Origin: Lysobacter arvi
Lineage (GTDB): Bacteria > Pseudomonadota > Gammaproteobacteria > Xanthomonadales > Xanthomonadaceae
Length of the DNA stretch: 64,000 nt
Reading direction: 5' to 3'
Assembly: GCA_031216755.1 (NCBI GenBank)
Contig: JARUHG010000002.1
Span: forward strand, 248,001 to 312,000
Part shown: one piece after another, positions 9,139-17,071 of the stretch
How the letters are laid out: every line of letters starts with the position of its first letter
Numbering within the stretch: the stretch's first letter is position 1
Position numbers and translations under genes: made by a program
The notes under the pieces: model-generated
What the model was told of the DNA's origin: nothing
The model's database searches: none
Seen by the model: the letters and a program-made list of their open reading frames with translations, nothing else

Positions 9139-9230
9139 CCGGCGGAGTCAAATAAGACGCCAAAAGCGGCAAGACTTAACCCGATCCTAACCGGCTTGAT
9201 AGAAAAGTGAAAGCCACGTTAACGACCGGT
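9139..9230 (-). promoter_or_regulatory. Conserved upstream block of receptor 2
   Basis: This repeats the two-part pattern seen ahead of receptors 1 and 3. A leader block (minus strand CTTGCCGCTTTTGGCG, then TTATTTGAC) starts 46 bp upstream of the ATG. A GTTAAC element lies 125 bp upstream and is followed by CTTTCACTTTTC. The rest of the 306-bp gap holds the terminator of receptor 3 and nothing else I can identify. Confidence 0.5.
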
Positions 9231-9345
9231 TATCGGATCGTGACAACCCGTTGCTGCGGCGCGGAAAACCTGAATCGGTGGACGCGGACCGGGCCCAAGC
9301 GGCCCCCTGCGGTCGCCGGGGTACGGACGCACTGCCCGATCGGGC

Positions 9346-9376
9346 AAAAAAAAAAAGCGGCCCCTTTCGGGGCCGC
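9346..9376 (-). terminator. Terminator of the third TonB-dependent receptor gene
   Basis: A perfect 8-bp stem (GCGGCCCC/GGGGCCGC) with a TTTC loop on the plus strand and a run of eleven T on the minus strand. It begins 24 bp after the receptor 3 stop. Confidence 0.95.
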
Positions 9377-9399
9377 TCGATTGCTCCACGCGAGGTGGA

Positions 9400-12300
9400 T
9401 CAGAAGCGCTGCTGGTACTTCAGGTACACGAAGCGACCGATGTCGAACCCGCCGTAGTACGAGTAACCGGAGTTCGGCGTGCTGTAGGCCGGAGCCGCGT
9501 AGTGCTCGAACACGTTGTTCGCGCCGATCGCGACGGTCGCATTCCACGGGGCGTTCCAGCGGACCTGGACGTCGTGGAAGGTGTTGGAGCCCAGTTCGTT
9601 CTGCGGCGTGATCGCGCCCTGGGTATCCGGAGCAGCGAAGTCCGGACGCGAGCAGCGCACGATGTCGGCCGCAACGTTCGCCGCCGTGGCGGTGAAGAAG
9701 CAGGGCTCACGCAGGCCGGAGTAGTAACGCACGCCCCAGGTGGCGCCCCACGGACCGCTGTCCCAGGTCAGGCTGGCATTCGAACGCACGCGGAAGAAGG
9801 CGCCCAGCGCGTCGCTTGCCGTGCCGTTGAGCTGCGTCGGCACGCCTTCCAGGTCGTCGGACTTGAGCTCGTTCTTGCTGACGTAGGTGTTGAGCCACGC
9901 GACGTTGAAACGACCCCACTGCGACTCGAACCGGTAGGTCACGTCGAAGTCGAAGCCTTCGGTTTCCTGGTAACCCGCGTTACGCGAGGCGAACGTCATC
10001 GAGTTGACGCCGCCGGTGACCGGATCGCGGGTGAAACCGTCCGCGCCCAGCTCGTCGCAGCGCGAGGTGATGCCGCGAACGTAGCAGTCGTCCAGGATCG
10101 CGGTCGGGCTGTCGGCCACGATCGTGTTCTCGATGCGGATGTTCCACCAGTCCAGCGCCAGGTTCAGGCCGTCGGCGAACGTCGGGCTCCAGACCAGGCC
10201 GAGCGTCTTGGATTCCGAGGTTTCCGGCAGCAGCTCCGGGTTCGAGCCCGAGACGAACGGCGTCGGGGTCTGCGAGCCCGGGCCATCGGCCAGGCCGTCC
10301 GGATCGTTGGCCGGCTGGCGGAAGCCCACCGGAACGTCAGCCAAGCACGCAGCGCTGCCCGCAGCCGAACCGAACGACACGTCGCACGGGTCGGTGTAGA
10401 AGGCGAAGGTCTGCGAGGAGCCGCCGTACAGGTCGGCCACGGTCGGAGCACGGAAGCCCTCAGCCCAGGTACCGCGCACCAGCAGCTGGTCGATCGGCTT
10501 CCACTTGAAGCCGAACTTGCTGTTGGTGGTGTCGCCGAAGGTGTCGTAGTCCGAATAGCGCGTCGCCAGGCTGAGGCTCAGCTCACGGGCGCCGACCACG
10601 TCGGCCAGGAGCGGGATCTGCAACTCGCCGTAGATTTCGTCGAGCGAGTAGCCGCCACCGGTCGGACCGGCCGCCAGGTCGGTCGAGATGCCGGTCTGCG
10701 CCAGCGCGTCAGGCGAGAAGAAGCCGTCTTCCTTGCGGTGTTCGACGCCCACGGCGAAGCCGAGATCGCCGCCCGGCAGGGAGAACAGCGAACCGGACAG
10801 GTTGGCGTAGTAGACGTCCGTCGTGGTTTCCGACAGCGCCTGGCCCGGCAGGTACAGGTAGGCCTGCACATTGGGGTCAGCCAGGCTGTTGGGAGCGTTG
10901 TAACCCAGCGGGATCAGCGGGTTCCACGGGGTGCACTGGCCCGCGCCCGAACCCAGCTGGATCGGAGCGTCCGGCGTACCGCACTGCACGACGCCCTGGG
11001 CGTTCAGGAACGACGGGCCCGTCGCCTGCTGCACCGCAAGGGTGTTGAGGTTGCCGGTGCTGATCTGCACGCCCTTGTTCTGGTTGTACAGGTAGCCCGC
11101 ATCCCAGTCGAAGAAGCGCTCGCCGATCTCGAACGAGCCGCTGAAGGCACCGCTGAAGCGGTACGTGGTCAGGCTGTTGCGCACTTCGCGCGGCACTTCC
11201 CAGCCACGGCGCACGTACTGGATGTCCTGCGGCTCGACGCCCGGCGGCAGCGTGCCGGTGGCCTGGTTGCCGACCGGGTTGAAGTAGCTGTCGGCCGACA
11301 GACCGCCCTCGGACAGGGCGAAGTTCGCGCTCTGGAACGGATAGCCGGCGTTCTGCGCGAACGATTCGCGATCGGTGTACAGGATGTCGGTGTTGAACGC
11401 GACGCTGTCGGTGATGTCGAAGATGCCGTTGACGAAGATCGACTTGCGCTCGACGCCGCTATACACGGTCGAAGCCTCGGACGGGTTCGAAGTATCCGTG
11501 GCGTTCGGCGCGCGGTAGCTCGCGAAGTTGCGCGGATCCAGGCCGGCGACGTCGCGACGCAGCGTGCGGTTGGCGAAGACCGGCGCGCCTGCGGCGTTGA
11601 CCGCGCCGGTGTCGTAGGAGAAGCGGCCCCACTGCGTCGTGCCCGACAGGCCGCCCGGACGCGGCGCGCTCTTCTCGCCGGTCGGGAAGCGGTCGATCGC
11701 GAACCAGCGGTCGCGCGCCCACACCGGATCTTCCTTCGAATACTCGATGCCGGCGGTCAGCGAACCGCGGTCGCCGGTGAAGCCGAGCAGGAAGTCGTAC
11801 ACCTGGCGCGTGCCGTCGCCTTCGCCGTACTGGCCGAAATAGGCGTTGGCTTCGGCGCCTTCGAAGTTCTTGCGCGTGATGATGTTCACCACGCCGGCGA
11901 TCGCGTCGGAGCCGTAGATCGTCGAGGCGCCGTCCTTCAGCACTTCGATGCGCTCGACCATCGAGGCCGGGATCGAAGCGACGTCCTGCAGGCCATCGTT
12001 GGTGATGCCCAGGCGCTTGCCGTTGACGAGGATCAGCGTGCGGTTCGGACCGAGGTTGCGCAGGTCGATGTACTGACCGCCGACGGCTTCGCCCGAGGAC
12101 AGCGGCGAGGTGCGGCTGATCGCCGGCGAACCGACGGCCGTGATGTTCTGCAGGATGTCGGCAACCGAGCTGAAGCCCTGCTCCTCGATGTTGTCGCGCG
12201 TGATCTGCAGCACGGGCGCGGCGGTTTCGATGTCGACCTGGCGAATGCGCGAACCGGTCACCTCGATGCGATCGAGCGTGGTCGCGCCCTGATCGCCGGT

Positions 12301-12402
12301 CGTTTCCTGCGCACTGGCGACGCCGATGCTCGCCACTGCGGTGGTGCCCACGGCGAGCGCGAAGGTGATCGCGTCGCGGAGCGGGGAAGTCTTCAAGGTC
12401 AT
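9400..12402 (-). CDS. TonB-dependent receptor (paralogue 3 of 3, diverged)
   Basis: A 1000-residue receptor starting at 12402 behind a GGAGAGAG ribosome site. Its signal peptide (MTLKTSPLRDAITFALAVG) is nearly the same as that of receptor 2. The TonB-box region (TTLDRIEVTGSRIRQ), plug core (VERIEVLKDGASTIYGSDAIAGVVN) and barrel end (RFVYLKYQQRF) are conserved. The barrel is otherwise clearly diverged from receptors 1 and 2, with a different plug loop (SPLSSGEAVGG) and different loops throughout. It is therefore an older paralogue. The near-identical leader and signal peptide suggest common regulation and export while the ligand-binding surface changed. The ligand is unknown. Confidence 0.95.
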   Translation of the reverse strand: MTLKTSPLRDAITFALAVGTTAVASIGVASAQETTGDQGATTLDRIEVTGSRIRQVDIETAAPVLQITRDNIEEQGFSSVADILQNITAVGSPAISRTSPLSSGEAVGGQYIDLRNLGPNRTLILVNGKRLGITNDGLQDVASIPASMVERIEVLKDGASTIYGSDAIAGVVNIITRKNFEGAEANAYFGQYGEGDGTRQVYDFLLGFTGDRGSLTAGIEYSKEDPVWARDRWFAIDRFPTGEKSAPRPGGLSGTTQWGRFSYDTGAVNAAGAPVFANRTLRRDVAGLDPRNFASYRAPNATDTSNPSEASTVYSGVERKSIFVNGIFDITDSVAFNTDILYTDRESFAQNAGYPFQSANFALSEGGLSADSYFNPVGNQATGTLPPGVEPQDIQYVRRGWEVPREVRNSLTTYRFSGAFSGSFEIGERFFDWDAGYLYNQNKGVQISTGNLNTLAVQQATGPSFLNAQGVVQCGTPDAPIQLGSGAGQCTPWNPLIPLGYNAPNSLADPNVQAYLYLPGQALSETTTDVYYANLSGSLFSLPGGDLGFAVGVEHRKEDGFFSPDALAQTGISTDLAAGPTGGGYSLDEIYGELQIPLLADVVGARELSLSLATRYSDYDTFGDTTNSKFGFKWKPIDQLLVRGTWAEGFRAPTVADLYGGSSQTFAFYTDPCDVSFGSAAGSAACLADVPVGFRQPANDPDGLADGPGSQTPTPFVSGSNPELLPETSESKTLGLVWSPTFADGLNLALDWWNIRIENTIVADSPTAILDDCYVRGITSRCDELGADGFTRDPVTGGVNSMTFASRNAGYQETEGFDFDVTYRFESQWGRFNVAWLNTYVSKNELKSDDLEGVPTQLNGTASDALGAFFRVRSNASLTWDSGPWGATWGVRYYSGLREPCFFTATAANVAADIVRCSRPDFAAPDTQGAITPQNELGSNTFHDVQVRWNAPWNATVAIGANNVFEHYAAPAYSTPNSGYSYYGGFDIGRFVYLKYQQRF

Positions 12403-12445
12403 CTCTCTCTCCAAACTTGAGTCGGTGGATCCCATGGGGCCTAGA

Positions 12446-12535
12446 CCGGCAGCGTCAAAAAGAGCGCCAAAATCGGCAAGGCGAACCGACTGTACCCAGC
12501 TTGTGCGAATAGTGAAAGTGTCGTTAACGACCAGT
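12446..12535 (-). promoter_or_regulatory. Conserved upstream block of receptor 3
   Basis: The leader block (minus strand CTTGCCGATTTTGGCG, then TTTTTGAC) starts 44 bp upstream of the ATG. GTTAACGA is 121 bp upstream, followed by CACTTTCACTATTC. Spacing and sequence match those ahead of receptors 1 and 2. A promoter inside the distal half is likely but not proven. Confidence 0.5.
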
Positions 12536-12611
12536 TCCGCGCATGTGAACTCCGTACCGCCCGGTATCGTGCCGCGCTGCGATTGCGGGAATGGGGCTGA
12601 ACGCGCATACG

Positions 12612-12636
12612 AAAACGGCCGCACTGGGTGCGGCCG
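12612..12636 (-). terminator. Terminator of the barrel-like protein gene
   Basis: A perfect 9-bp stem (CGGCCGCAC/GTGCGGCCG) with a 3-nt loop and TTTT on the minus strand, 46 bp past the stop at 12682. Confidence 0.8.
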
Positions 12637-12681
12637 CTGTGGATTCGGATCGTTGCCGGCAGGCGCCGGCTGTTTAGGACC

Positions 12682-13539
12682 TCAGAGGTCCTGCTCGTAG
12701 CGGACGTAAGGCACGGTGCCCTCGTCCTTGTCGACGTTTTCCGGAGCGAACGGGTTCTTGCCACGGGTGACGAGGTTCTCCGCGCCGACCGTGAGCTGGC
12801 CGCTCCACGGGGTACGCCAGGTGAGGCCTACGCCGAGGCCTTCCCACTGACCAGGCTCGCCCGGCGTGTCAACCACGCGTCCAACGATGTTGGCGCTGAA
12901 GTTGCCCATGCCGGCGCCCACGGTGAGGCTGTGGCTGCTCCAGCGATCGGCGAGCGCGGGAACTTCGCCGGCGGGGATCAGCTTGGCGCGCGCCCAGGTG
13001 CCGCCGATCGACACCGTGGCTTCGCGCCCGATGTTCTTCTGGCCGTAGACGGTGAGCGTGTTCTGGTCGACTTTGCTCAGTTTGGCGTTTGGGCTCAGCC
13101 AGGCGGGCAGGGTGTCGCGACCGGTGCCCAGCGCGAGACCGACCTTGGTGCCCGCGCGGCTCAGGCTCGCGCCGAGAGTGCCTTGGCGCGCCGAGTTGCG
13201 GTCGTCCTCGTCCAGCGAGGCGAGCGCGCAATGATTGGCCAGATTGCCGATGGCGCCGGCCAGGCCGGTCTTGCGATCGCAGACCAGCCCGAGCGTGTCG
13301 CCGGCTTCCAGTCCGAAGGCTGCGTCCAGCGTGTTGCTGCCCACGCGCCAGCGGGCGCCGGCCACGGGAGCGCCGGTGGGTTCGAGCTGCAGGAGGTATT
13401 CGAGCTTGCCGCTGCTCTGGTTCCAGACGGGCAGGTAGGTCGTTTCCGCGGCGCTCGGCCTGGCCTGCGCGTGCACGCCCGAGGCCACGCCAATGGCGAG
13501 CATCAGGGTCAACGGCAGTCGAAGCAGGCGCGTGTTCAT
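12682..13539 (-). CDS. Exported protein of unknown function, probable outer-membrane beta-barrel
   Basis: A 285-residue protein. ATG 13539 is chosen over a TTG seven codons earlier because it opens a clean signal peptide (MNTRLLRLPLTLMLAIGVASGVHAQA). The mature part is rich in short amphipathic strands with glycine turns and has two cysteines. I do not recognise a family. Its last ~50 residues resemble the last strands of the neighbouring TonB-dependent receptors: a TPW-S/APWN turn, a VGAENLV/FGINNLF strand, a KNPF/KNPP turn and a closing VRYEQDL/FRYSQKF strand. This suggests an outer-membrane barrel sharing the receptor-type closing strands but lacking a plug. It ends with its own terminator upstream of receptor 3. 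Confidence 0.7.
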   Translation of the reverse strand: MNTRLLRLPLTLMLAIGVASGVHAQARPSAAETTYLPVWNQSSGKLEYLLQLEPTGAPVAGARWRVGSNTLDAAFGLEAGDTLGLVCDRKTGLAGAIGNLANHCALASLDEDDRNSARQGTLGASLSRAGTKVGLALGTGRDTLPAWLSPNAKLSKVDQNTLTVYGQKNIGREATVSIGGTWARAKLIPAGEVPALADRWSSHSLTVGAGMGNFSANIVGRVVDTPGEPGQWEGLGVGLTWRTPWSGQLTVGAENLVTRGKNPFAPENVDKDEGTVPYVRYEQDL

Positions 13540-13643
13540 GTCTTGGGTACGACCGGTCAAACCGGGCGGAGTTCCCCTCTCCTGAGGGCCGCGACTATAG
13601 ACTGTTTATGTTTATTTAACAATTCCCCGGGGCGGCCGGACGG

Positions 13644-14564
13644 TCACTGCACCCTGTCGGGAGCCGCGAGTTCCGTCGTCGCCACGGTGAACAAGCTAGC
13701 GATTTCCTCTGCATCGAAACGGTAACTCTGTCCGCAAAACTCGCAACGGATCTGGGCGACGCCACCGGCCGCCTCGGCGGCGGCCTCCGCTTCGGCTTCG
13801 CCGAGCGAGACGAGCATCGACGCCACCCGCTCCCGGGAACAGGAACAGGCGAAGCGAAGCGGCTTGCGCCCCAGCACCTGCACCCCGTCCTCGTGGAACA
13901 GGCGGGTCAGCAGGTCCTCCGCCGTCCATTCCAGCAGTTCGCGTGTCGTGAGCGTGTCGAACAGCGCGCCGACACGCGACCAGCCGTCGTCGTCGCCATG
14001 ATCGCCCGGCAGCTTCTGCAACAGGAGGCCCGCGGCCTGCCGTTCGTCGGCGGCGAGCAGCAACCTCGTCGGCAACTGCTCGGACTGGCGGAAGTAGTCC
14101 TCGAACGCTCCAGCGAGCGAGTCCGATTCCAGCGCGACCAGCCCCTGGTAGCGCATCGGTTCGCGACCGTCGATCGACGGGTTCTCGATGGTGATGGCCA
14201 GCAGCGCGCCTTCGCCGAGCTCGCGCAGGTCGCGCGACACGGTGCCGGCGTCCTCATCGATCTGCGCGATGCCGCGCAGCGTGCCGGCCGCCGTGCATTC
14301 GGCGAACAACGTGCGCAGCGCGCCGTGGCCTCGCAGCTGCACCGACAGCCGGCCGTCGACTTTCGCATGGCCGGTGAACGCCGCGGCCGCGGCCAGCGCC
14401 TCGCCGAGCAGTTCGGCGGCCGCCTGCGGGTACTCGGCGCGTTCGCGGATCTGCGTCCACGTGTCGGCCAGGTGCACGCGCACGCCACGCACGCCGGCGG
14501 TTTCGATGAGGAAGCGGGTCAACTGGTCGCGGTCGCCGACGGGCGCGGTATCGGTGTGGGTCAT
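13644..14564 (-). CDS. hslO: Redox-regulated chaperone Hsp33
   Basis: A 306-residue protein of normal Hsp33 length (E. coli 292). The N-terminal chaperone domain carries the conserved VRVHLADTW opening and the [10 protein letters not shown] region. The C-terminal redox switch has four zinc-binding cysteines, C240-x-C242 and C274-x-x-C277, separated by the usual ~31 residues. Under oxidising and heat stress these release zinc and form disulfides, turning on holdase activity in the cytoplasm. The start at 14564 fits the family N-terminus. It is transcribed divergently from mtgA, with 92 bp between them. Confidence 0.95.
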   Translation of the reverse strand: MTHTDTAPVGDRDQLTRFLIETAGVRGVRVHLADTWTQIRERAEYPQAAAELLGEALAAAAAFTGHAKVDGRLSVQLRGHGALRTLFAECTAAGTLRGIAQIDEDAGTVSRDLRELGEGALLAITIENPSIDGREPMRYQGLVALESDSLAGAFEDYFRQSEQLPTRLLLAADERQAAGLLLQKLPGDHGDDDGWSRVGALFDTLTTRELLEWTAEDLLTRLFHEDGVQVLGRKPLRFACSCSRERVASMLVSLGEAEAEAAAEAAGGVAQIRCEFCGQSYRFDAEEIASLFTVATTELAAPDRVQ

Positions 14565-14656
14565 GCGGAACTCGTGCGGTGGGCGCGCGTCGTTGGAATA
14601 ATGCGCGCGGTCGTGTGAAGAGGCGTGGAAACCACCATGGGGATGGAGCAGCGCTC

Positions 14657-15415
14657 GTGCAAGAGTTGAATAACGCCGCCTCGCCGCTGCCGCAGGGGCC
14701 GGTGCAGGCGCCGCGTCGCCGTCGCCGCTGGCTGCGGTGGATCATCGCGTTGCCGCTGATGGCGCTCGTGCTCAGCGTGGTGCAGGTCGCGACGCTGCGA
14801 TTCGTCGATCCGCCCTTCAGCGCCTTCATGCTGTCGCGCCAGCTCGAGGCCTGGGGCGAAGGCGACTGGTCGTTCCGCATCGCGCACGACTGGCGCGATC
14901 TGGACGAAATCTCGCCGAATGTGCCGCTGGCGGTAATCGCCTCGGAAGACCAGACCTTCGCCGAGCACTTCGGCTTCGACCTCAAGGCCATCGAGCGCGC
15001 GCGCAAGAACAACGAGCGCGGCCGCAAGGTGCGGGGCGGCAGCACCATCAGCCAGCAGACGGCGAAGAACCTGTTCCTGTGGAGCGGACGCAGCTGGGTG
15101 CGCAAGGGCATCGAGGCCTGGTACACGGTGCTGATCGAAGCGATGTGGCCGAAACGGCGGATCGTCGAGGTCTACGTCAATGTCGCCGAGTTCGGCGATG
15201 GCGTGTACGGCGCACAGGCGGCGGCGCGCACGTATTTCCGCAAGGACGCCGATCGGCTCACCGCCGCCGAGGCCGCACGCATGGCGGCCGTGCTGCCGAG
15301 CCCGCGCCGCTACAGCATCGCCAGGCCGGGCCCGTACGTGCAGCGTCGTGCGCAGGCGATCCAGCGGCAGATGCGTTACATGGGCGGCACCGGGTACCTG
15401 CAGCGCCTGGAATGA
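14657..15415 (+). CDS. mtgA: Monofunctional biosynthetic peptidoglycan transglycosylase
   Basis: A GT51 glycosyltransferase that polymerises lipid II into glycan strands at the inner membrane. I place the start at GTG 14657, behind a GGATGGAG ribosome site; earlier in-frame codons add a basic stretch that does not fit the family. The 252-residue product has a basic N-terminus, one membrane anchor (about 27-49) and a GT51 domain. The domain carries the catalytic [13 protein letters not shown] motif (E97) and the [13 protein letters not shown] motif. It lacks a transpeptidase domain, as expected for MtgA. A glycosyltransferase gene follows after 31 bp and may be co-transcribed. Confidence 0.93.
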   Translation: MQELNNAASPLPQGPVQAPRRRRRWLRWIIALPLMALVLSVVQVATLRFVDPPFSAFMLSRQLEAWGEGDWSFRIAHDWRDLDEISPNVPLAVIASEDQTFAEHFGFDLKAIERARKNNERGRKVRGGSTISQQTAKNLFLWSGRSWVRKGIEAWYTVLIEAMWPKRRIVEVYVNVAEFGDGVYGAQAAARTYFRKDADRLTAAEAARMAAVLPSPRRYSIARPGPYVQRRAQAIQRQMRYMGGTGYLQRLE

Positions 15416-15446
15416 TCGCCGGCGAGCGAGCGGCTACCATCGCCCC

Positions 15447-16457
15447 ATGGATCGCGAACGCCTGACGATCGTCATTGCCGCCTTCAACGAGGCCGACAGC
15501 CTGCCGACGCTCCACCCGCGCGTCGTCGCGGCGCTGGATGCGCTCGCCCGCGACGGCATCGACGGCCAGCTGCTGTACGTCGACGACGGCAGCCGCGACG
15601 CCACCTGGCCGATCATGCGCCAGCTCGCCGCCGCCGACCGGCGCATCGCGCTGCTGCGCCTGTCGCGCAATTTCGGCAAGGAGCTGGCGCTGACCGCCGG
15701 CCTGGATCGCGTGGACGACGGCGCGGCGCTGATCCTCGATGCCGACGGCCAGGATCCGCCGGAACTGATCCCGCAGTTCGTCGCGAAGTGGCGCGAGGGC
15801 TACGACGACGTGCACGGCACGCGCATCGAGCGCGAGGGCGAGGGCTGGCTCAAGCGCGCCACGGCGCATACGTTCTATCGCGTGATCGGCGCATTGTCGA
15901 AGACGCCCATCCCCGCCGACACCGGCGACTTCCGCCTGCTGTCGCCGCGCGCGCTGCACGCGTTGCGGCAACTGCGCGAGCGGCATCGCTTCATGAAGGG
16001 GCTGTTCGGCTGGGTCGGTTACAACCGCATCGCCATTCCCTACCACCGCGAACCGCGCGTGGCCGGGCGCAGCAAGTTCAATTTCTGGCGTCTGTGGAAC
16101 CTCGCGCTGGAAGGCATCACCAGCTTTTCCACCGCACCGTTGCGACTGGCGACCTACCTGGGACTGCTCACCGCACTGGTGGCCTTCCTGTACGGCGTGG
16201 CGATCATCGTCAAGGCGCTGCTCTGGGGCGATCCGGTCGCCGGCTGGCCGACCATGATGTCGGTGATCCTGTTCCTCGGCGGCGTGCAGCTGATCGCGCT
16301 GGGCGTGATCGGCGAGTACCTGGGCCGCTTGTACGATGAAGCCAAGCAGCGGCCGCTGTACCTGGTGGACAGCTGGGAACCGGCGCGTCCCGCACAGCCG
16401 GCCCAGGCGGGCGAGGGCGATCGCGTCCATCGCCTGCGCGGCTCGGCGGTGGACTGA
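15447..16457 (+). CDS. Family 2 glycosyltransferase, polyprenyl-phosphate hexose synthase type
   Basis: A 336-residue membrane glycosyltransferase. The N-terminal GT-A domain opens with the nucleotide-sugar site (IVIAAFNEADSL) and has LLYVDDGSRD and the metal-binding DADGQDPPELI. Two C-terminal transmembrane helices lie at about 230-255 and 268-292, ending in GVIGEYLGRLYDE. This is the GtrB/ArnC/DPM1-like layout, which makes undecaprenyl-phosphate-linked sugars for O-antigen, lipid A or glycan modification. Sugar and acceptor cannot be told. ATG 15447 is used because the domain starts immediately afterwards. No flippase or partner transferase is adjacent, so its pathway is open. Confidence 0.9.
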   Translation: MDRERLTIVIAAFNEADSLPTLHPRVVAALDALARDGIDGQLLYVDDGSRDATWPIMRQLAAADRRIALLRLSRNFGKELALTAGLDRVDDGAALILDADGQDPPELIPQFVAKWREGYDDVHGTRIEREGEGWLKRATAHTFYRVIGALSKTPIPADTGDFRLLSPRALHALRQLRERHRFMKGLFGWVGYNRIAIPYHREPRVAGRSKFNFWRLWNLALEGITSFSTAPLRLATYLGLLTALVAFLYGVAIIVKALLWGDPVAGWPTMMSVILFLGGVQLIALGVIGEYLGRLYDEAKQRPLYLVDSWEPARPAQPAQAGEGDRVHRLRGSAVD

Positions 16458-16570
16458 GCGCGCGTTGGCGCAGCGCGTCATCGCCTGCGTCGCGTGTTCC
16501 GGGGCTTCGCGTGCGTTGACGCCGCCTGGAGTATGCTCGGCCGCGAGCCCCCTGCGAGACGGAGACGGCC

Positions 16571-16999
16571 ATGCGCACCGTGCGGCAACTGCTCGAAGCC
16601 AAGGCGCCGGAAGTGTTTGCGATCGGTCCCGACGCGCCTGTCATCGACGCGATCCGGCTCATGGCCGAGAAACGCATCGGCGCGGTCCTCGTACTGGAGG
16701 GCGGGCGCCTGGTGGGCATCCTGTCCGAACGCGATTACGCGCGGAAGATCGTGCTGCAGGGCCGCTCGTCGGCGGACACCCCGGTGCGCACGATCATGAC
16801 GGCGGAGGTCATCAGCGTCGGCCTGGACGACACCACCGACCGCTGCATGCAGATCGTCACCGATCGCCGCATCCGCCACCTGCCGGTCGTGCATAACGGG
16901 CAGGTGCTCGGCGTGGTGTCCATCGGCGACCTGGTGAAAGCGGTCATCGAGGACCAGCAACTCGAACTCGACCAGCTGCAGCGGTATATCGCCAGCTGA
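16571..16999 (+). CDS. Stand-alone CBS-pair protein
   Basis: A 142-residue protein made of two CBS motifs (about 8-62 and 74-130) and little else. Signature strands include IGAVLVLEGGRLVGILSERD and IRHLPVVHNGQVLGVVSIGDLV. CBS pairs usually bind adenine nucleotides and act as energy or ligand sensors, either inside larger enzymes or, as here, alone. The partner is not known and the flanking genes give no hint. A GAGACGGAGA ribosome site precedes the ATG. It converges on the AsmA gene. Confidence 0.92.
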   Translation: MRTVRQLLEAKAPEVFAIGPDAPVIDAIRLMAEKRIGAVLVLEGGRLVGILSERDYARKIVLQGRSSADTPVRTIMTAEVISVGLDDTTDRCMQIVTDRRIRHLPVVHNGQVLGVVSIGDLVKAVIEDQQLELDQLQRYIAS

Positions 17000-17071
17000 A
17001 GCAAGCGACTGCGCAGGAGAGCGGGGCCGGAGCGAACGGCTCGGTCGCTCACTCCTGCCAGCTGGTTCCTG

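Noticed and set aside
2914-9210. Long plus-strand open frames opposite receptors 1 and 2
   Set aside because: They are shadows of GC-rich coding sequence: composition is Val/Ala/Arg-rich without domains, and the minus strand holds clear receptors with ribosome sites.
17000-17071. Imperfect hairpins between the CBS and AsmA stops as a bidirectional terminator
   Set aside because: Stems are interrupted and there is no T tract; evidence is too weak.
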